In this document: piece by piece, positions 44,028 to 52,248 of the stretch
Layout of the letters: every line of letters begins with the position of its first letter
Position numbering within the stretch: the first letter of the stretch is position 1
Assembly: GCA_002422545.1 (NCBI GenBank)
Contig: DIWF01000035.1
Span: 3,452-57,978, forward strand
Length of the DNA: 54,527 nt
Origin: Firmicutes bacterium UBA6113
GTDB lineage: Bacteria; Bacillota; Clostridia; Tissierellales; Sedimentibacteraceae
Direction of reading: 5' to 3'
Translations under genes and position numbers: made by a program
The notes under the pieces: generated by a model
Told to the model about the DNA's origin: nothing
The model's input: only the letters and a program-made list of their open reading frames with translations
Databases searched by the model: none

Positions 44028-45368
44028 AAGTAGTTCTGCCACGGTGTCCACGCTTCCGGCACCCATGGTTATTATGGTGTCGCCTTCTTTTGCCATGGAT
44101 TTAATCAGTTCTTCAGCTTTCTCAAAACTTTCAGCGTAATGTGCATCTTTTGAAAGAACATTCATCTTTGCAATAATATCCTTTGAATGAATTTCTCCAG
44201 TGTCTTTTTCTCTTGCGGCATATATGTCCAGAAGGATTGTTTCATCTGAATGTGTAAGTGCTTCTGCAAATTCGTTCAAAAGTTTTTTTGTTCTTGTGTA
44301 TGTGTGAGGCTGGAATACTGTGATGATTTTTCCGGATGTGTATGATCTAGCAGTCTTTAAGGTTGCCTTCATTTCAGAAGGATGGTGTGCGTAATCATCT
44401 ATTACGCTGGCTCCGTTTAAAGTTCCCTTGTATTCATACCTCCTGTGAGTTCCTTTAAAGTCTGCAAGGCCCTTTGCAATTGTATCTAGGTCAATACATA
44501 AGGAAATACAAGCTGCTGCGGCTGCAATACTGTTTAAAATGTTGTGCTCTCCGAACACGTTTAATTTTATGTCTGCCAGCTTTTCGCTTCCCTTCATGAG
44601 TGAATAAGAAGGAGATGGAACAAGCTTTACGTCAGCAGCGTAATAATCGGCGCTGTTATCTGTTCCAAATGTTGCAACATTGCATTTAACATCCTTGAAC
44701 AGATTTTTGTTTAGTACATTTATAACAAGATGTCCCGTTGAAGGAAGTTTTTTAGCATATTCAAGAAATGCATCTTCAATATCACTTAAGTCATTATAAT
44801 AATCCAGGTGGTCTTCTTCAATATTTAATATCAGTTCCACTGTTGGATTGAATTTGAGGAAATTACGTTTGTATTCACATGCTTCCGTAAGCAGCATGTC
44901 GTAGGAGCCGTGCATGAGGTTTCCTCCCATGGAATCCATTTCTCCACCTAAAAAAATGGTCGGATTCATGTCAGTTTCCATGAGTATTGAGGAAAGCATT
45001 CCTGTTGTTGTAGTTTTGCCGTGTGTTCCGGACACACAGATGGCGTTTTTATATTCTTTCATTATAAGGCCGAGAAATTCTGCCCTGTCCATGATATCCA
45101 GGTTCAGTTCCTGTGCTCTTACAAGTTCAGGATTGTCATTTGAAATTGCCGATGTATAAACAACAAGGTCTATGTCCGTGCCAATGTTTTGGCTTTCATG
45201 GCCAATGTTTATTGTAGCTCCTAATTTTTCAAGCTTTTTGACTATGTGGGATGAGTTTCTGTCAGAGCCTGATACCCTTACTCCTTCATCAATCATTATT
45301 TCAGCTAAGGCACTCATGCTAATGCCGCCAATCCCGATAAAATATATATGATTAAAATTATTATTCAT
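44016..45368 (-). CDS. murC: UDP-MurNAc:L-alanine ligase
   Basis: First Mur ligase, adding L-alanine to UDP-MurNAc (450 aa). The start is ATG 45368 (MNNNFNHIYF), 6 bases after GAGGAG; the upstream ATG at 45398 adds 10 residues including this site. Motifs: GIGGISMSALAEI (nucleotide binding), GTHGKTTT (ATP loop, with the H typical of MurC), DDYAHHP and FQPHTYTR. It stands alone on the minus strand, away from the other mur genes, as in several Firmicutes. Its stop codon lies within repeat D3. Confidence 0.96.
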   Translation of the reverse strand: MNNNFNHIYFIGIGGISMSALAEIMIDEGVRVSGSDRNSSHIVKKLEKLGATINIGHESQNIGTDIDLVVYTSAISNDNPELVRAQELNLDIMDRAEFLGLIMKEYKNAICVSGTHGKTTTTGMLSSILMETDMNPTIFLGGEMDSMGGNLMHGSYDMLLTEACEYKRNFLKFNPTVELILNIEEDHLDYYNDLSDIEDAFLEYAKKLPSTGHLVINVLNKNLFKDVKCNVATFGTDNSADYYAADVKLVPSPSYSLMKGSEKLADIKLNVFGEHNILNSIAAAAACISLCIDLDTIAKGLADFKGTHRRYEYKGTLNGASVIDDYAHHPSEMKATLKTARSYTSGKIITVFQPHTYTRTKKLLNEFAEALTHSDETILLDIYAAREKDTGEIHSKDIIAKMNVLSKDAHYAESFEKAEELIKSMAKEGDTIITMGAGSVDTVAELLINN

Positions 45369-45412
45369 TGCAATCTCCTCAAATATTTGATATTTCATTA
45401 TATGAATGATTT

Positions 45413-45435
45413 AAGCAAATAATTATCATTTGCTT
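45413..45435 (-). other. Hairpin in murC leader
   Basis: AAGCAAAT (45413-45420) pairs with ATTTGCTT (45428-45435), loop of 7. It lies within the predicted 5' leader of murC. Confidence 0.45.
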
Positions 45436-45459
45436 TCGTCTTTAAAATTTATTCAAAGT

Positions 45460-45488
45460 ATTATAACATGTCCACAAGTTTTGTTCAA
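45460..45488 (-). promoter_or_regulatory. Promoter of murC
   Basis: Minus strand: TTGAAC (45488-45483), a 17-base spacer and TATAAT (45465-45460). Confidence 0.72.
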
Positions 45489-45523
45489 TTAAATTTTAGC
45501 CATTAGACAAGGTGATATATTCC

Positions 45524-45552
45524 TTGATTTTTTATATCTGCAAATGTATAAT
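45524..45552 (+). promoter_or_regulatory. Promoter of tsaE-tsaB-rimI
   Basis: TTGATT (45524-45529), a 17-base spacer and TATAAT (45547-45552). It is divergent from the murC promoter. Confidence 0.72.
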
Positions 45553-45615
45553 GAACGATAGATGTGCGGCAAAATGGAGAAAATCTTCCCGATGCCGTAA
45601 AAAAGAGGTTAAGAA

Positions 45616-46086
45616 ATGAAAATTAAAGTCAATAATTTACAGGATACAGAAAAAATAGGGAAAATAATAAGCCGGTGCCTTGAAAAAGGGACTGTTTTAT
45701 GCCTTGGCGGGGACTTAGGAGCAGGCAAGACTGCTATTACGCAGTTCATTGCAAAGGAATTCGGCGTGAAGGAATACATCACCAGCCCCACATTCAACAT
45801 CATAAAGGAATATGAAGGACGGCTGCCATTTTACCACATGGATGTGTATAGAATCGAATCAGAAGATGACATGTATGATTTAGGCTATGATGAATATATA
45901 TATTCTGAGGGTGTAACAGTTATAGAATGGTCTGAAAATATAAGAGGAATACTTCCTGACGAAAGAATAGATATAAAAATAGACAGAATAGACGACAACA
46001 AAAGAATCATGACAATTGAAGGCAATGGAGTTGTTTATGAAAAAATTACGGAGGAGCTGAGAAATTATGAAAATACTTGCAATTGA
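45616..46086 (+). CDS. tsaE: tRNA threonylcarbamoyladenosine ATPase TsaE
   Basis: P-loop ATPase needed for t6A modification at position 37 of ANN-reading tRNAs (156 aa). Walker A GDLGAGKT (about 35-42), then TSPTFNIIKEY and the HMDVYRIE motif. It works with TsaB and TsaD; TsaD and the TsaC/Sua5 enzyme are not in this window. It overlaps tsaB by 20 bases. Confidence 0.95.
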   Translation: MKIKVNNLQDTEKIGKIISRCLEKGTVLCLGGDLGAGKTAITQFIAKEFGVKEYITSPTFNIIKEYEGRLPFYHMDVYRIESEDDMYDLGYDEYIYSEGVTVIEWSENIRGILPDERIDIKIDRIDDNKRIMTIEGNGVVYEKITEELRNYENTCN

Positions 46087-46756
46087 ATCAGCATCTGTGA
46101 CAGCATCCTGTGCGGTTTCTGAAGACTTCAACGTGCTAGGTGAATTCTCACTGAGCCACAAAAAAACACATTCAGAAAAACTGATGCCATTAATTGAAGA
46201 ACTATTAAAAGAACTTGAAATTAAAATTCAGGACATAGATGTAATAGCAGTTTCAGAAGGCCCCGGTTCATACACGGGACTTCGTATTGGAGCAGCCATA
46301 GCAAAGAGTCTGGCTTTTGCAGGAAACTTGCCCATAGCAAACATACCCACGATGAAATCCCTGGCAGGAAACGTATATGATGCGGAAAAGTTAATTGTTC
46401 CAATAATGGACGCGAAGGCAGGAAGAGTGTACACAGGCATTTACAAATGGGAAGGTGAAGAACTTAAATGTGTCAAAGAGCAGTTTCCATGCAACATAGA
46501 AGAGCTTGTGGATATTTTAAACCAGTACCAGGAGCCGTTAATATTAACAGGCGACGGTTCCGTCAGCTACAGAAATATAATTGAAGAGAAATTAAACAGG
46601 AAAGCTTATTTCACCCCAAACAAGTTCAACAGCCTGAATGCCGCAACTCTTTGCGGCATTGGATGTGAAATGGCAAAAAAAGGGGAGACAATAACAGCAT
46701 CAAGCTTTAAGCCGCAGTACCTGAGATTGTCGCAGGCAGAAAGAAATAAGAAATAA
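46067..46756 (+). CDS. tsaB: tRNA threonylcarbamoyladenosine protein TsaB
   Basis: ASKHA-fold partner of TsaD in t6A synthesis (229 aa). N-terminal ILAIESASVTASCAV, HSEKLMP and GPGSYTGLRIG are family motifs. It is translationally coupled to tsaE and followed 10 bases later by rimI, a very common bacterial cluster. Confidence 0.95.
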   Translation: MKILAIESASVTASCAVSEDFNVLGEFSLSHKKTHSEKLMPLIEELLKELEIKIQDIDVIAVSEGPGSYTGLRIGAAIAKSLAFAGNLPIANIPTMKSLAGNVYDAEKLIVPIMDAKAGRVYTGIYKWEGEELKCVKEQFPCNIEELVDILNQYQEPLILTGDGSVSYRNIIEEKLNRKAYFTPNKFNSLNAATLCGIGCEMAKKGETITASSFKPQYLRLSQAERNKK

Positions 46757-46766
46757 GGGGGTCAAC

Positions 46767-47213
46767 ATGAATCAAGTCATCATAAGGGGTATGAAAAAAG
46801 ACGATATTGATCAGATTATTGAAATTGAAAAAAGGTGTTTTTCTTTGCCCTGGTCAAGGGATGCATTTGTAAATGAACTGAAAAATGATCTTGCTTATTA
46901 CCAATGCGCTGAACTTGGAGGAAAAATAGTTGGCTACATGGGCATGTGGAAGGTAATTGATGAATGCCATATAACAAATGTTGCTGTGCTTCCTGAATAC
47001 AGGAAACAAAACATTGCTTCAATGCTCATAAATAAAATGGTTGATATATGTGTGTGCAGCGAAATAGTGGGCATGACGCTTGAAGTGAGGGAGTCAAACA
47101 TCCCTGCTATCAATCTATACAATAAATTCGAATTTGTTTCGGCAGGCAAAAGACCAAGATATTATCAGATGCCTCTGGAAGATGCAATAATTATGTGGAA
47201 GAAAATCAACTAG
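46767..47213 (+). CDS. rimI: Ribosomal-protein-S18-alanine N-acetyltransferase RimI
   Basis: GNAT acetyltransferase of 148 aa. The acetyl-CoA motif is VLPEYRKQNIASMLI, followed by LEVRESNIPAINLYNKFEF, typical of RimI. In E. coli it acetylates S18; in Firmicutes other N-termini may be targets. It overlaps the open frame of the next gene, whose true start lies downstream. Confidence 0.93.
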   Translation: MNQVIIRGMKKDDIDQIIEIEKRCFSLPWSRDAFVNELKNDLAYYQCAELGGKIVGYMGMWKVIDECHITNVAVLPEYRKQNIASMLINKMVDICVCSEIVGMTLEVRESNIPAINLYNKFEFVSAGKRPRYYQMPLEDAIIMWKKIN

Positions 47214-47230
47214 CCTGCAAAGGAGAAAAA

Positions 47231-48085
47231 ATGAAGAACACAAGAAAATATAAGAAGAGAAGATTGTTCATTACTATGGCATCATTGGTTGTAATACTGG
47301 TTGCCGTTGTAATTTATGTAGAAGGAAGATTAAGGGTTGATACAGAACTACCTCCTGTAGCTGAGGAACCTGTCAAGGAGGAACCAGTAGGGGAAGTGCC
47401 GGATATAGAAAAACCGGTTGATGAAGTTCCTGATGACAGCAAAGATAATGAAAATCCGGCAGAAGAACCTCAGCAGGAGCCATCAGCACCTGAAGATGTT
47501 AACATAGTTAAAGACCCTGCAGCAACAGATGCCTTGGTGAACAAGAAAAACAACTTATCCAGCACATATGTGCCGGAAGATTTAGTAAAACTTGAGGGTA
47601 TTCCAACAGTACTTGAAAACCCTGAAATAAATCAGTTGAGAGAGCCAGCGTACATTGCGCTTAAAGACTTGTTCCAGGCTGCTGCTGATGAGGAAGGCTA
47701 TGAGCTGCATGCCCGTTCAGGTTACAGGTCATACGGCACTCAAAAAGATCTTTACAATTCATATGTAAAAAATCACGGTCAGGCTGCTGCAGACAAATAC
47801 AGTGCAAAGCCCGGACAAAGCGAGCATCAGACAGGTCTTGCCATGGATATAACATGTGCAGCCATGAACTTTCAGTTAGACGATACGTTTGGAGATACTG
47901 ATGAAGGTAAATGGGTTTCAGAAAATGCCCACAGATTTGGTTTTATTGTGAGATATCCAAAGGACAAGGAAGATATTACAGGATATTTTTATGAACCATG
48001 GCACATAAGATACTTGGGAGTTGAACTGGCAACAAAGGTATATGAATCAGGATTGACACTGGAAGAATACCTGGAAAGCAATTAA
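47231..48085 (+). CDS. VanY-type D-alanyl-D-alanine carboxypeptidase (M15B)
   Basis: Zinc carboxypeptidase that removes the terminal D-Ala from peptidoglycan stems. I choose ATG 47231 behind AAAGGAG, giving 284 aa; the ATG at 47195 lies within rimI. Membrane anchor or signal at about 11-30, then a P/E/V-rich linker (about 40-92), then the VanY domain (about 118-284) with SGYRSYGTQ, SEHQTGLAMD (zinc ligands H199 and D206) and EPWHIRY (H258). No vancomycin-resistance genes are near, so this is ordinary wall trimming. The last codons, AAT TAA, begin repeat D4. Confidence 0.9.
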   Translation: MKNTRKYKKRRLFITMASLVVILVAVVIYVEGRLRVDTELPPVAEEPVKEEPVGEVPDIEKPVDEVPDDSKDNENPAEEPQQEPSAPEDVNIVKDPAATDALVNKKNNLSSTYVPEDLVKLEGIPTVLENPEINQLREPAYIALKDLFQAAADEEGYELHARSGYRSYGTQKDLYNSYVKNHGQAAADKYSAKPGQSEHQTGLAMDITCAAMNFQLDDTFGDTDEGKWVSENAHRFGFIVRYPKDKEDITGYFYEPWHIRYLGVELATKVYESGLTLEEYLESN

Positions 48086-48116
48086 GAATTAAGAGTGAAG
48101 AATTAAGAATTAAATT
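48081..48116 (+). repeat. Family D repeat, copy D4, overlapping the carboxypeptidase stop
   Basis: ATTAAGAATTAAGAGTGAAG and AATTAAGAATTAAATT. The stop TAA at 48083-48085 is part of the repeat. It closely matches D3. Confidence 0.7.
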
Positions 48117-48131
48117 TTGATTATGCAATTC

Positions 48132-48157
48132 GTAGGGGCGGGTCTTGTGCCCGCCCG
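48132..48157. repeat. Family A repeat, half copy A5
   Basis: GTAGGGGCGGGTC-TTGT-GCCCGCCCG: one hairpin only, with stem GGGCGGG(T)C. The second hairpin of the element is missing or decayed. Confidence 0.7.
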
Positions 48158-48200
48158 CGTTAAGCCAGACAACCCGCTGGTTGAATATACTTTGTCACCA

Positions 48201-48231
48201 AACAAAAATAGGCCGTGAGGCCTATTTTTTT
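48201..48231. terminator. Bidirectional terminator between carboxypeptidase and htpG
   Basis: AAAATAGGCC (48205-48214) pairs with GGCCTATTTT (48219-48228), loop GTGA, flanked by A-rich and T-rich tracts. Confidence 0.9.
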
Positions 48232-50110
48232 AACTGTTGATCAATTCATAAACATCATTTGCATATTGAACAGGATCTTCTATCTGTAGTCCTTCAATGA
48301 GAAGAGCCTGATTGTATAAAACGTTTGAAAGCTTTCTTAGTTTGTCCTTGTCTTTTTCAAAGGAATTCTTGATTTTTTCAAACATTTCATGATTTGTGTT
48401 GATTTCTAGTATTTTTTCAGCATGAATGTTTCCAGGATTGTCAGGCATTGACTGAAGGACTTTTTCCATTTCAATTGAAAGCTCTCCCTCAGAAGCAAGA
48501 CACACAGGATGAGTCTTAAGTCTCTTTGAAGGTCTCACTTCTTTAACTTTTCCATCAAGTGCTTCTTTCATGAATTCAAAAATGTCTTTGTTTTCTTCCT
48601 TTGCTTCATCTCTTTCATTTCCGTCTGTTTTTAAATCCATATCTGCGCTTGAAACATTCTTGAATTCTTTTTCCTTGTAATTCATGAGAACCTTAATTGC
48701 AAATTCATCAATTTCATCTGTGAAATAAAGAATTTCATATCCGTTGTCAGCAACTATTTCAGTTTGAGGAAGCTTGGAAATTTTCGCTGTGCTTTCGCCT
48801 GTTGCATAGTAAATGTATTTTTGATCTTCTTTCATTCTGGACACATATTCATCAAGTGTTGCAAGTTTCTTTTCAGTTGAAGAATAGAACATCAAAAGAT
48901 CCTGAAGAATTTCCTTGTTTGCACCCCATTCGCTGTACATGCCGTATTTCAATGTTCTTCCGAAGCTTTCAAAGAATGTTACATATTTGTCCCTGTCATC
49001 CTTAAGCATTGACAAAAGCTCGCTTTTGATTTTTTCCTTTATTTTCTTTGCAATGAACTGAAGCTGTCTGTCATGCTGCAGGGTTTCTCTTGAAATATTG
49101 AGAGACAGGTCCGCTGAATCAACTAATCCTTGCACAAATCCGAAATAATCTGGCAGCAAATCGCCGCACTTGTTCATTATAAGCACTCCGTTTGAATAAA
49201 GTTCAAGTCCTTTTTCAAATTCCTTCGTGTAAAAATCAAATGGAACCTTGGCAGGTATATAAAGGATTGAATTGTAGCTTGTAAGGCCTTCCACACTCAC
49301 ATGAGTGTAACGAAGAGGCTTTTCATAGCCGAAGTGTTTTTCCATGTAAAAGTTTTCATAATCTTCCGGTGTGAGTTCGCTCTTATTTTTTCTCCATATA
49401 GGAACCATGCTGTTTAATGTTTCATCTTCCATGTACTCTTCGTATTCGTTTTCGGTTCCTTCTTTGTGCTTTCTTTTGCTAACCATCATCTTAATAGGAT
49501 ATTTGATGAAGTTTGAATATTTTTTTACAAGAGATTTTATATTGTAAACATCAAGGTACTCGTCATAATCTTCTCCCTCGGTGTTTTCTTTTATTTTCAT
49601 TATTATTTCAGTTCCTGTTGTTTCCTTTGTGAAGCTTGTTATTGTGTAGCCATCTGCACCTTCGGATTCCCACCTGTATGCTTCCTCTGAGCCTAAAGCT
49701 TTGCTTATTACGGTTACTTTTTCAGCAACCATGAATGCTGAATAAAAACCTACTCCGAACTGGCCTATGATGTCGACTCCATCTTTAGCCTCGTTGTTTT
49801 CCTTGAAATCAAATGAACCGCTTTTTGCGATGGTTCCAAGATTTGAATCAAGTTCTTCCTTTGTCATTCCCACTCCTGTATCAGTAACGGTGAGAGTTCT
49901 TTCATCTTCATTTACGGCAATTCTTATGTAAAAATCGTCTTTGTTGAATACAATGCTGTTGTCCGTAAGAGATTTATAGTAGCTTTTGTCAATTGCATCG
50001 CTTGCGTTTGAAATAAGCTCTCTTAAGAAAATTTCCTTGTGTGTGTAAATTGAATTGATCATTAAGTCCAAAAGTCTCTTGGATTCAGATTTAAACTGTT
50101 TTTTTGCCAT
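48230..50110 (-). CDS. htpG: Chaperone HtpG (Hsp90)
   Basis: Cytoplasmic ATP-dependent chaperone dimer. The start is ATG 50110 (MAKKQFKSES), after AAGGAAGGA, giving 626 aa; 11 extra upstream residues are possible but include the site. The GHKL ATPase domain has ELISNASDAID (E31, N35), DTGVGM and GTIAKSGSFDF, and the middle domain has LNISRETLQ. A CIRCE operator overlaps its promoter region, so it should belong to the HrcA regulon, unlike htpG in B. subtilis. Confidence 0.97.
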   Translation of the reverse strand: MAKKQFKSESKRLLDLMINSIYTHKEIFLRELISNASDAIDKSYYKSLTDNSIVFNKDDFYIRIAVNEDERTLTVTDTGVGMTKEELDSNLGTIAKSGSFDFKENNEAKDGVDIIGQFGVGFYSAFMVAEKVTVISKALGSEEAYRWESEGADGYTITSFTKETTGTEIIMKIKENTEGEDYDEYLDVYNIKSLVKKYSNFIKYPIKMMVSKRKHKEGTENEYEEYMEDETLNSMVPIWRKNKSELTPEDYENFYMEKHFGYEKPLRYTHVSVEGLTSYNSILYIPAKVPFDFYTKEFEKGLELYSNGVLIMNKCGDLLPDYFGFVQGLVDSADLSLNISRETLQHDRQLQFIAKKIKEKIKSELLSMLKDDRDKYVTFFESFGRTLKYGMYSEWGANKEILQDLLMFYSSTEKKLATLDEYVSRMKEDQKYIYYATGESTAKISKLPQTEIVADNGYEILYFTDEIDEFAIKVLMNYKEKEFKNVSSADMDLKTDGNERDEAKEENKDIFEFMKEALDGKVKEVRPSKRLKTHPVCLASEGELSIEMEKVLQSMPDNPGNIHAEKILEINTNHEMFEKIKNSFEKDKDKLRKLSNVLYNQALLIEGLQIEDPVQYANDVYELINS

Positions 50111-50157
50111 AGTTATTCCTTCCTTACAAATAATTAGTTGCATTTATCTCTGCATTG

Positions 50158-50184
50158 TTAGCACTCTAAAGCTCTGAGTGCTAA
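50158..50184 (-). promoter_or_regulatory. CIRCE operator (HrcA) before htpG
   Basis: A perfect inverted repeat TTAGCACTC-N9-GAGTGCTAA, identical to the CIRCE consensus arms. It overlaps the predicted htpG transcription start, so bound HrcA would block transcription and heat shock would relieve it. Confidence 0.97.
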
Positions 50185-50188
50185 TTCT

Positions 50189-50216
50189 ATTTTAGCAAAT
50201 GCTCATCAATTGTCAA
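50189..50216 (-). promoter_or_regulatory. Promoter of htpG
   Basis: Minus strand: TTGACA (50216-50211), a 16-base spacer and TAAAAT (50194-50189). The CIRCE lies just downstream. Confidence 0.82.
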
Positions 50217-50237
50217 TAGTCTGGAATAAAATTTTAC

Positions 50238-50271
50238 AAAAAATAAAAAAATGCTGATACTGGATCAGCAA
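50238..50271 (-). terminator. Terminator of the SpoIID-like/peptidoglycan-binding cluster
   Basis: Minus strand: TGCTGAT pairs with ATCAGCA (50270-50264, 50258-50252), followed by a T7 tract. Confidence 0.87.
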
Positions 50272-50805
50272 TTATTTATAATCGTATAATTTGCATGTAC
50301 TGTAAATTGAAATCATGGTGTTCCATGTTTCCTTGTCGATAATGCCGGTTACGGGCAGCATGCTTATTTTTTGAAATTCCTTTACAGCTTCTTCTGTTTC
50401 ATGGTCATATTTGTCATTTATTTCAAGTTCCTTGTAATTCTTGTATTTTCTACAGAAGTTGTTGAGCATAATTTTCAGTACATATACAATGTCTCCCGAA
50501 TACCCGATTTTTATGTTTCCGAAATCAAATGATCTGCATGGAAGTTTGTATGGCATTTCTTTAGATTTCATATGCAGGCTGTTTTCCCTTACCATGGCGT
50601 TCCAAGTGCTGTAATCAACCTTGCCTGTAACGGGAAGACCTGAAAGCTTCTGAAAGTCTTCCACTGCCTTTCGTGTTTGAGCGTCATATTTTCCTGACAG
50701 AGCAATACGTGGTATTTCAGGGCGTGAATATGAAATGTTCCTCAAGTACAGCTGAATTTCTGTTATGACTGAAGTTTCTTCTTGATTAAAGTTGTTATAT
50801 ATCAT
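50272..50805 (-). CDS. Protein with two peptidoglycan-binding domains
   Basis: A 177-residue protein made almost entirely of two PG_binding_1 domains (about 10-72 and 95-170). Each ends in the pattern QKLSGLPVTGKVDYSTWNAM or QKISMLPVTGIIDKETWNTM. No signal peptide and no catalytic domain. It begins MIYNNFNQ, similar to the start of the 180-residue protein at 53674. It is the last gene of a four-gene minus-strand block and probably binds cortex or wall peptidoglycan, a role inferred from the domains. Confidence 0.82.
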   Translation of the reverse strand: MIYNNFNQEETSVITEIQLYLRNISYSRPEIPRIALSGKYDAQTRKAVEDFQKLSGLPVTGKVDYSTWNAMVRENSLHMKSKEMPYKLPCRSFDFGNIKIGYSGDIVYVLKIMLNNFCRKYKNYKELEINDKYDHETEEAVKEFQKISMLPVTGIIDKETWNTMISIYSTCKLYDYK

Positions 50806-50817
50806 AATAATCTCCTT

Positions 50818-52236
50818 TCACTGTTGTACAGCAGGAGGATTGTATCTTAAATTTACATAAACCTCCGCTATTTTGTTCCATGTGTCAGCATTTACTATTC
50901 CCGTTGATTCAAGACCGTAAAGACTTTGGAAGACAGATACTGCCTCTTCTGTAGTCGGACCGAAAACTCCGTTCCTTTCTATGGTGGGTATTTCTGGAAT
51001 GCTTAATGAGATATAATCAAGCATAATCTGCAATATAATGATGCCCGGGTGATCGGCTCCCATGCCGACGCTGTATGTCATTCCCATAAAACTTATGCCT
51101 GGAATGTATATATTTTCTAAGGGAGTATTCACAAGTATGGGAAATACATTTCTGTACAGCACATTCCAAGTTTCCTGCGTTACAATTCCTGAAGGAGGAA
51201 TGTTCATTACATTTTGAAAGGCAGTAACAGATGAAGTTGTTTCCGGACCGTAGTACCCTGTTATGGGAACTGCCGGAATGTCTGGATTCTGCTGGGACAT
51301 AAGGTTAAGAAAGTATTGCAGCAGCGTTGTTACAGGGCGTATGTCACCTTCTAAAAGAACATTTGAATACAATTGTATCAGTTCGTGTATGAGCAGGCCT
51401 TCAGTTGTCAGTTCAGCAAGTCTTGTGACTGCCACATAGATGCGCCTTATCCTGTACCAAGTGTCGCTGTCTACGATTCCTGTAACTGGCAGGTTAAATG
51501 CTTGTTGGAATGCTCTTACTGCAGCCTCTGTTTCTTCACCGTAGTACCCGTTTATGGGAACTACGGGTATTGCCGGATAGTTTCTGGAAATTCTATTAAG
51601 GGAGTGCTGCATTCTGAAAACTGTTATGCCTGATTCGCCCAATTCCAGCGGAGTGCCTGGATATGTGCCGACAATTTCTTCAGCAATTGAATAAGGTGCA
51701 ATGTTGACATCATTTCCATAGTAATATCTGAGTATGTCTATGGCTGAGTAACCCTGGTTGGCCAAGTCAACGCTGCCCCACTGGTACATGCCATTGCACT
51801 GGGAAATTCTTCCGTCGCAAAATTCTGTGAACAAAGGCTCAATATGGCCTTCACGCACAACATATTCATCAAAAATATCATTTGCAATGTTAGCAATAGA
51901 ATCAAATATTCCTCTCTCATGGACATAAGCCTGGTCGAATTGCGTTGAATTTGTAATATCAAAGTCATAACCTCTGCCTCTGTACCATTCAGTGAAAATT
52001 CTGTTCATAGCTATTGAGGTGATAGCATGAATGTTAGCTCTTAATGCTTCTTCCGGCCATGTTGGATACAATTCGCTGGATGCCACATTCTTAATATAGT
52101 CCAGATATGGAACTGTGACGTTTAATGCTTCTTCGTCAGGTGCTCCCAGGTGAACAGTTATGTTTAGGGGAAATGGGACTATGGTGTGAGGTATTGCAGC
52201 TCCTGGAATGTGTATGTTGCCTTCCGGAATACTCAT
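50818..52236 (-). CDS. SpoIID-like protein with three peptidoglycan-binding domains, copy 2
   Basis: A 472-residue paralogue of the next upstream gene. The N-terminal part (about 25-180) resembles the SpoIID/LytB domain, a lytic transglycosylase or amidase enhancer in engulfment, with VASSELYPTWPEEALRA; E55 would match the catalytic glutamate of SpoIID. A Cys pair, C140 and C147 (FCDGRISQCNGM), is in a place like the zinc-binding cysteines of SpoIID. Three PG_binding_1 domains follow (about 195-270, 300-360 and 390-460). There is no signal peptide or anchor, unlike true SpoIID. The SpoIID assignment rests on motif resemblance. Confidence 0.75.
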   Translation of the reverse strand: MSIPEGNIHIPGAAIPHTIVPFPLNITVHLGAPDEEALNVTVPYLDYIKNVASSELYPTWPEEALRANIHAITSIAMNRIFTEWYRGRGYDFDITNSTQFDQAYVHERGIFDSIANIANDIFDEYVVREGHIEPLFTEFCDGRISQCNGMYQWGSVDLANQGYSAIDILRYYYGNDVNIAPYSIAEEIVGTYPGTPLELGESGITVFRMQHSLNRISRNYPAIPVVPINGYYGEETEAAVRAFQQAFNLPVTGIVDSDTWYRIRRIYVAVTRLAELTTEGLLIHELIQLYSNVLLEGDIRPVTTLLQYFLNLMSQQNPDIPAVPITGYYGPETTSSVTAFQNVMNIPPSGIVTQETWNVLYRNVFPILVNTPLENIYIPGISFMGMTYSVGMGADHPGIIILQIMLDYISLSIPEIPTIERNGVFGPTTEEAVSVFQSLYGLESTGIVNADTWNKIAEVYVNLRYNPPAVQQ

Positions 52237-52248
52237 ATTATCACCTCA

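Noticed and set aside
47231..48085. Vancomycin-resistance determinant
   Set aside because: The VanY-type enzyme is alone, without vanH/A/X or a two-component system; it fits ordinary carboxypeptidase use.
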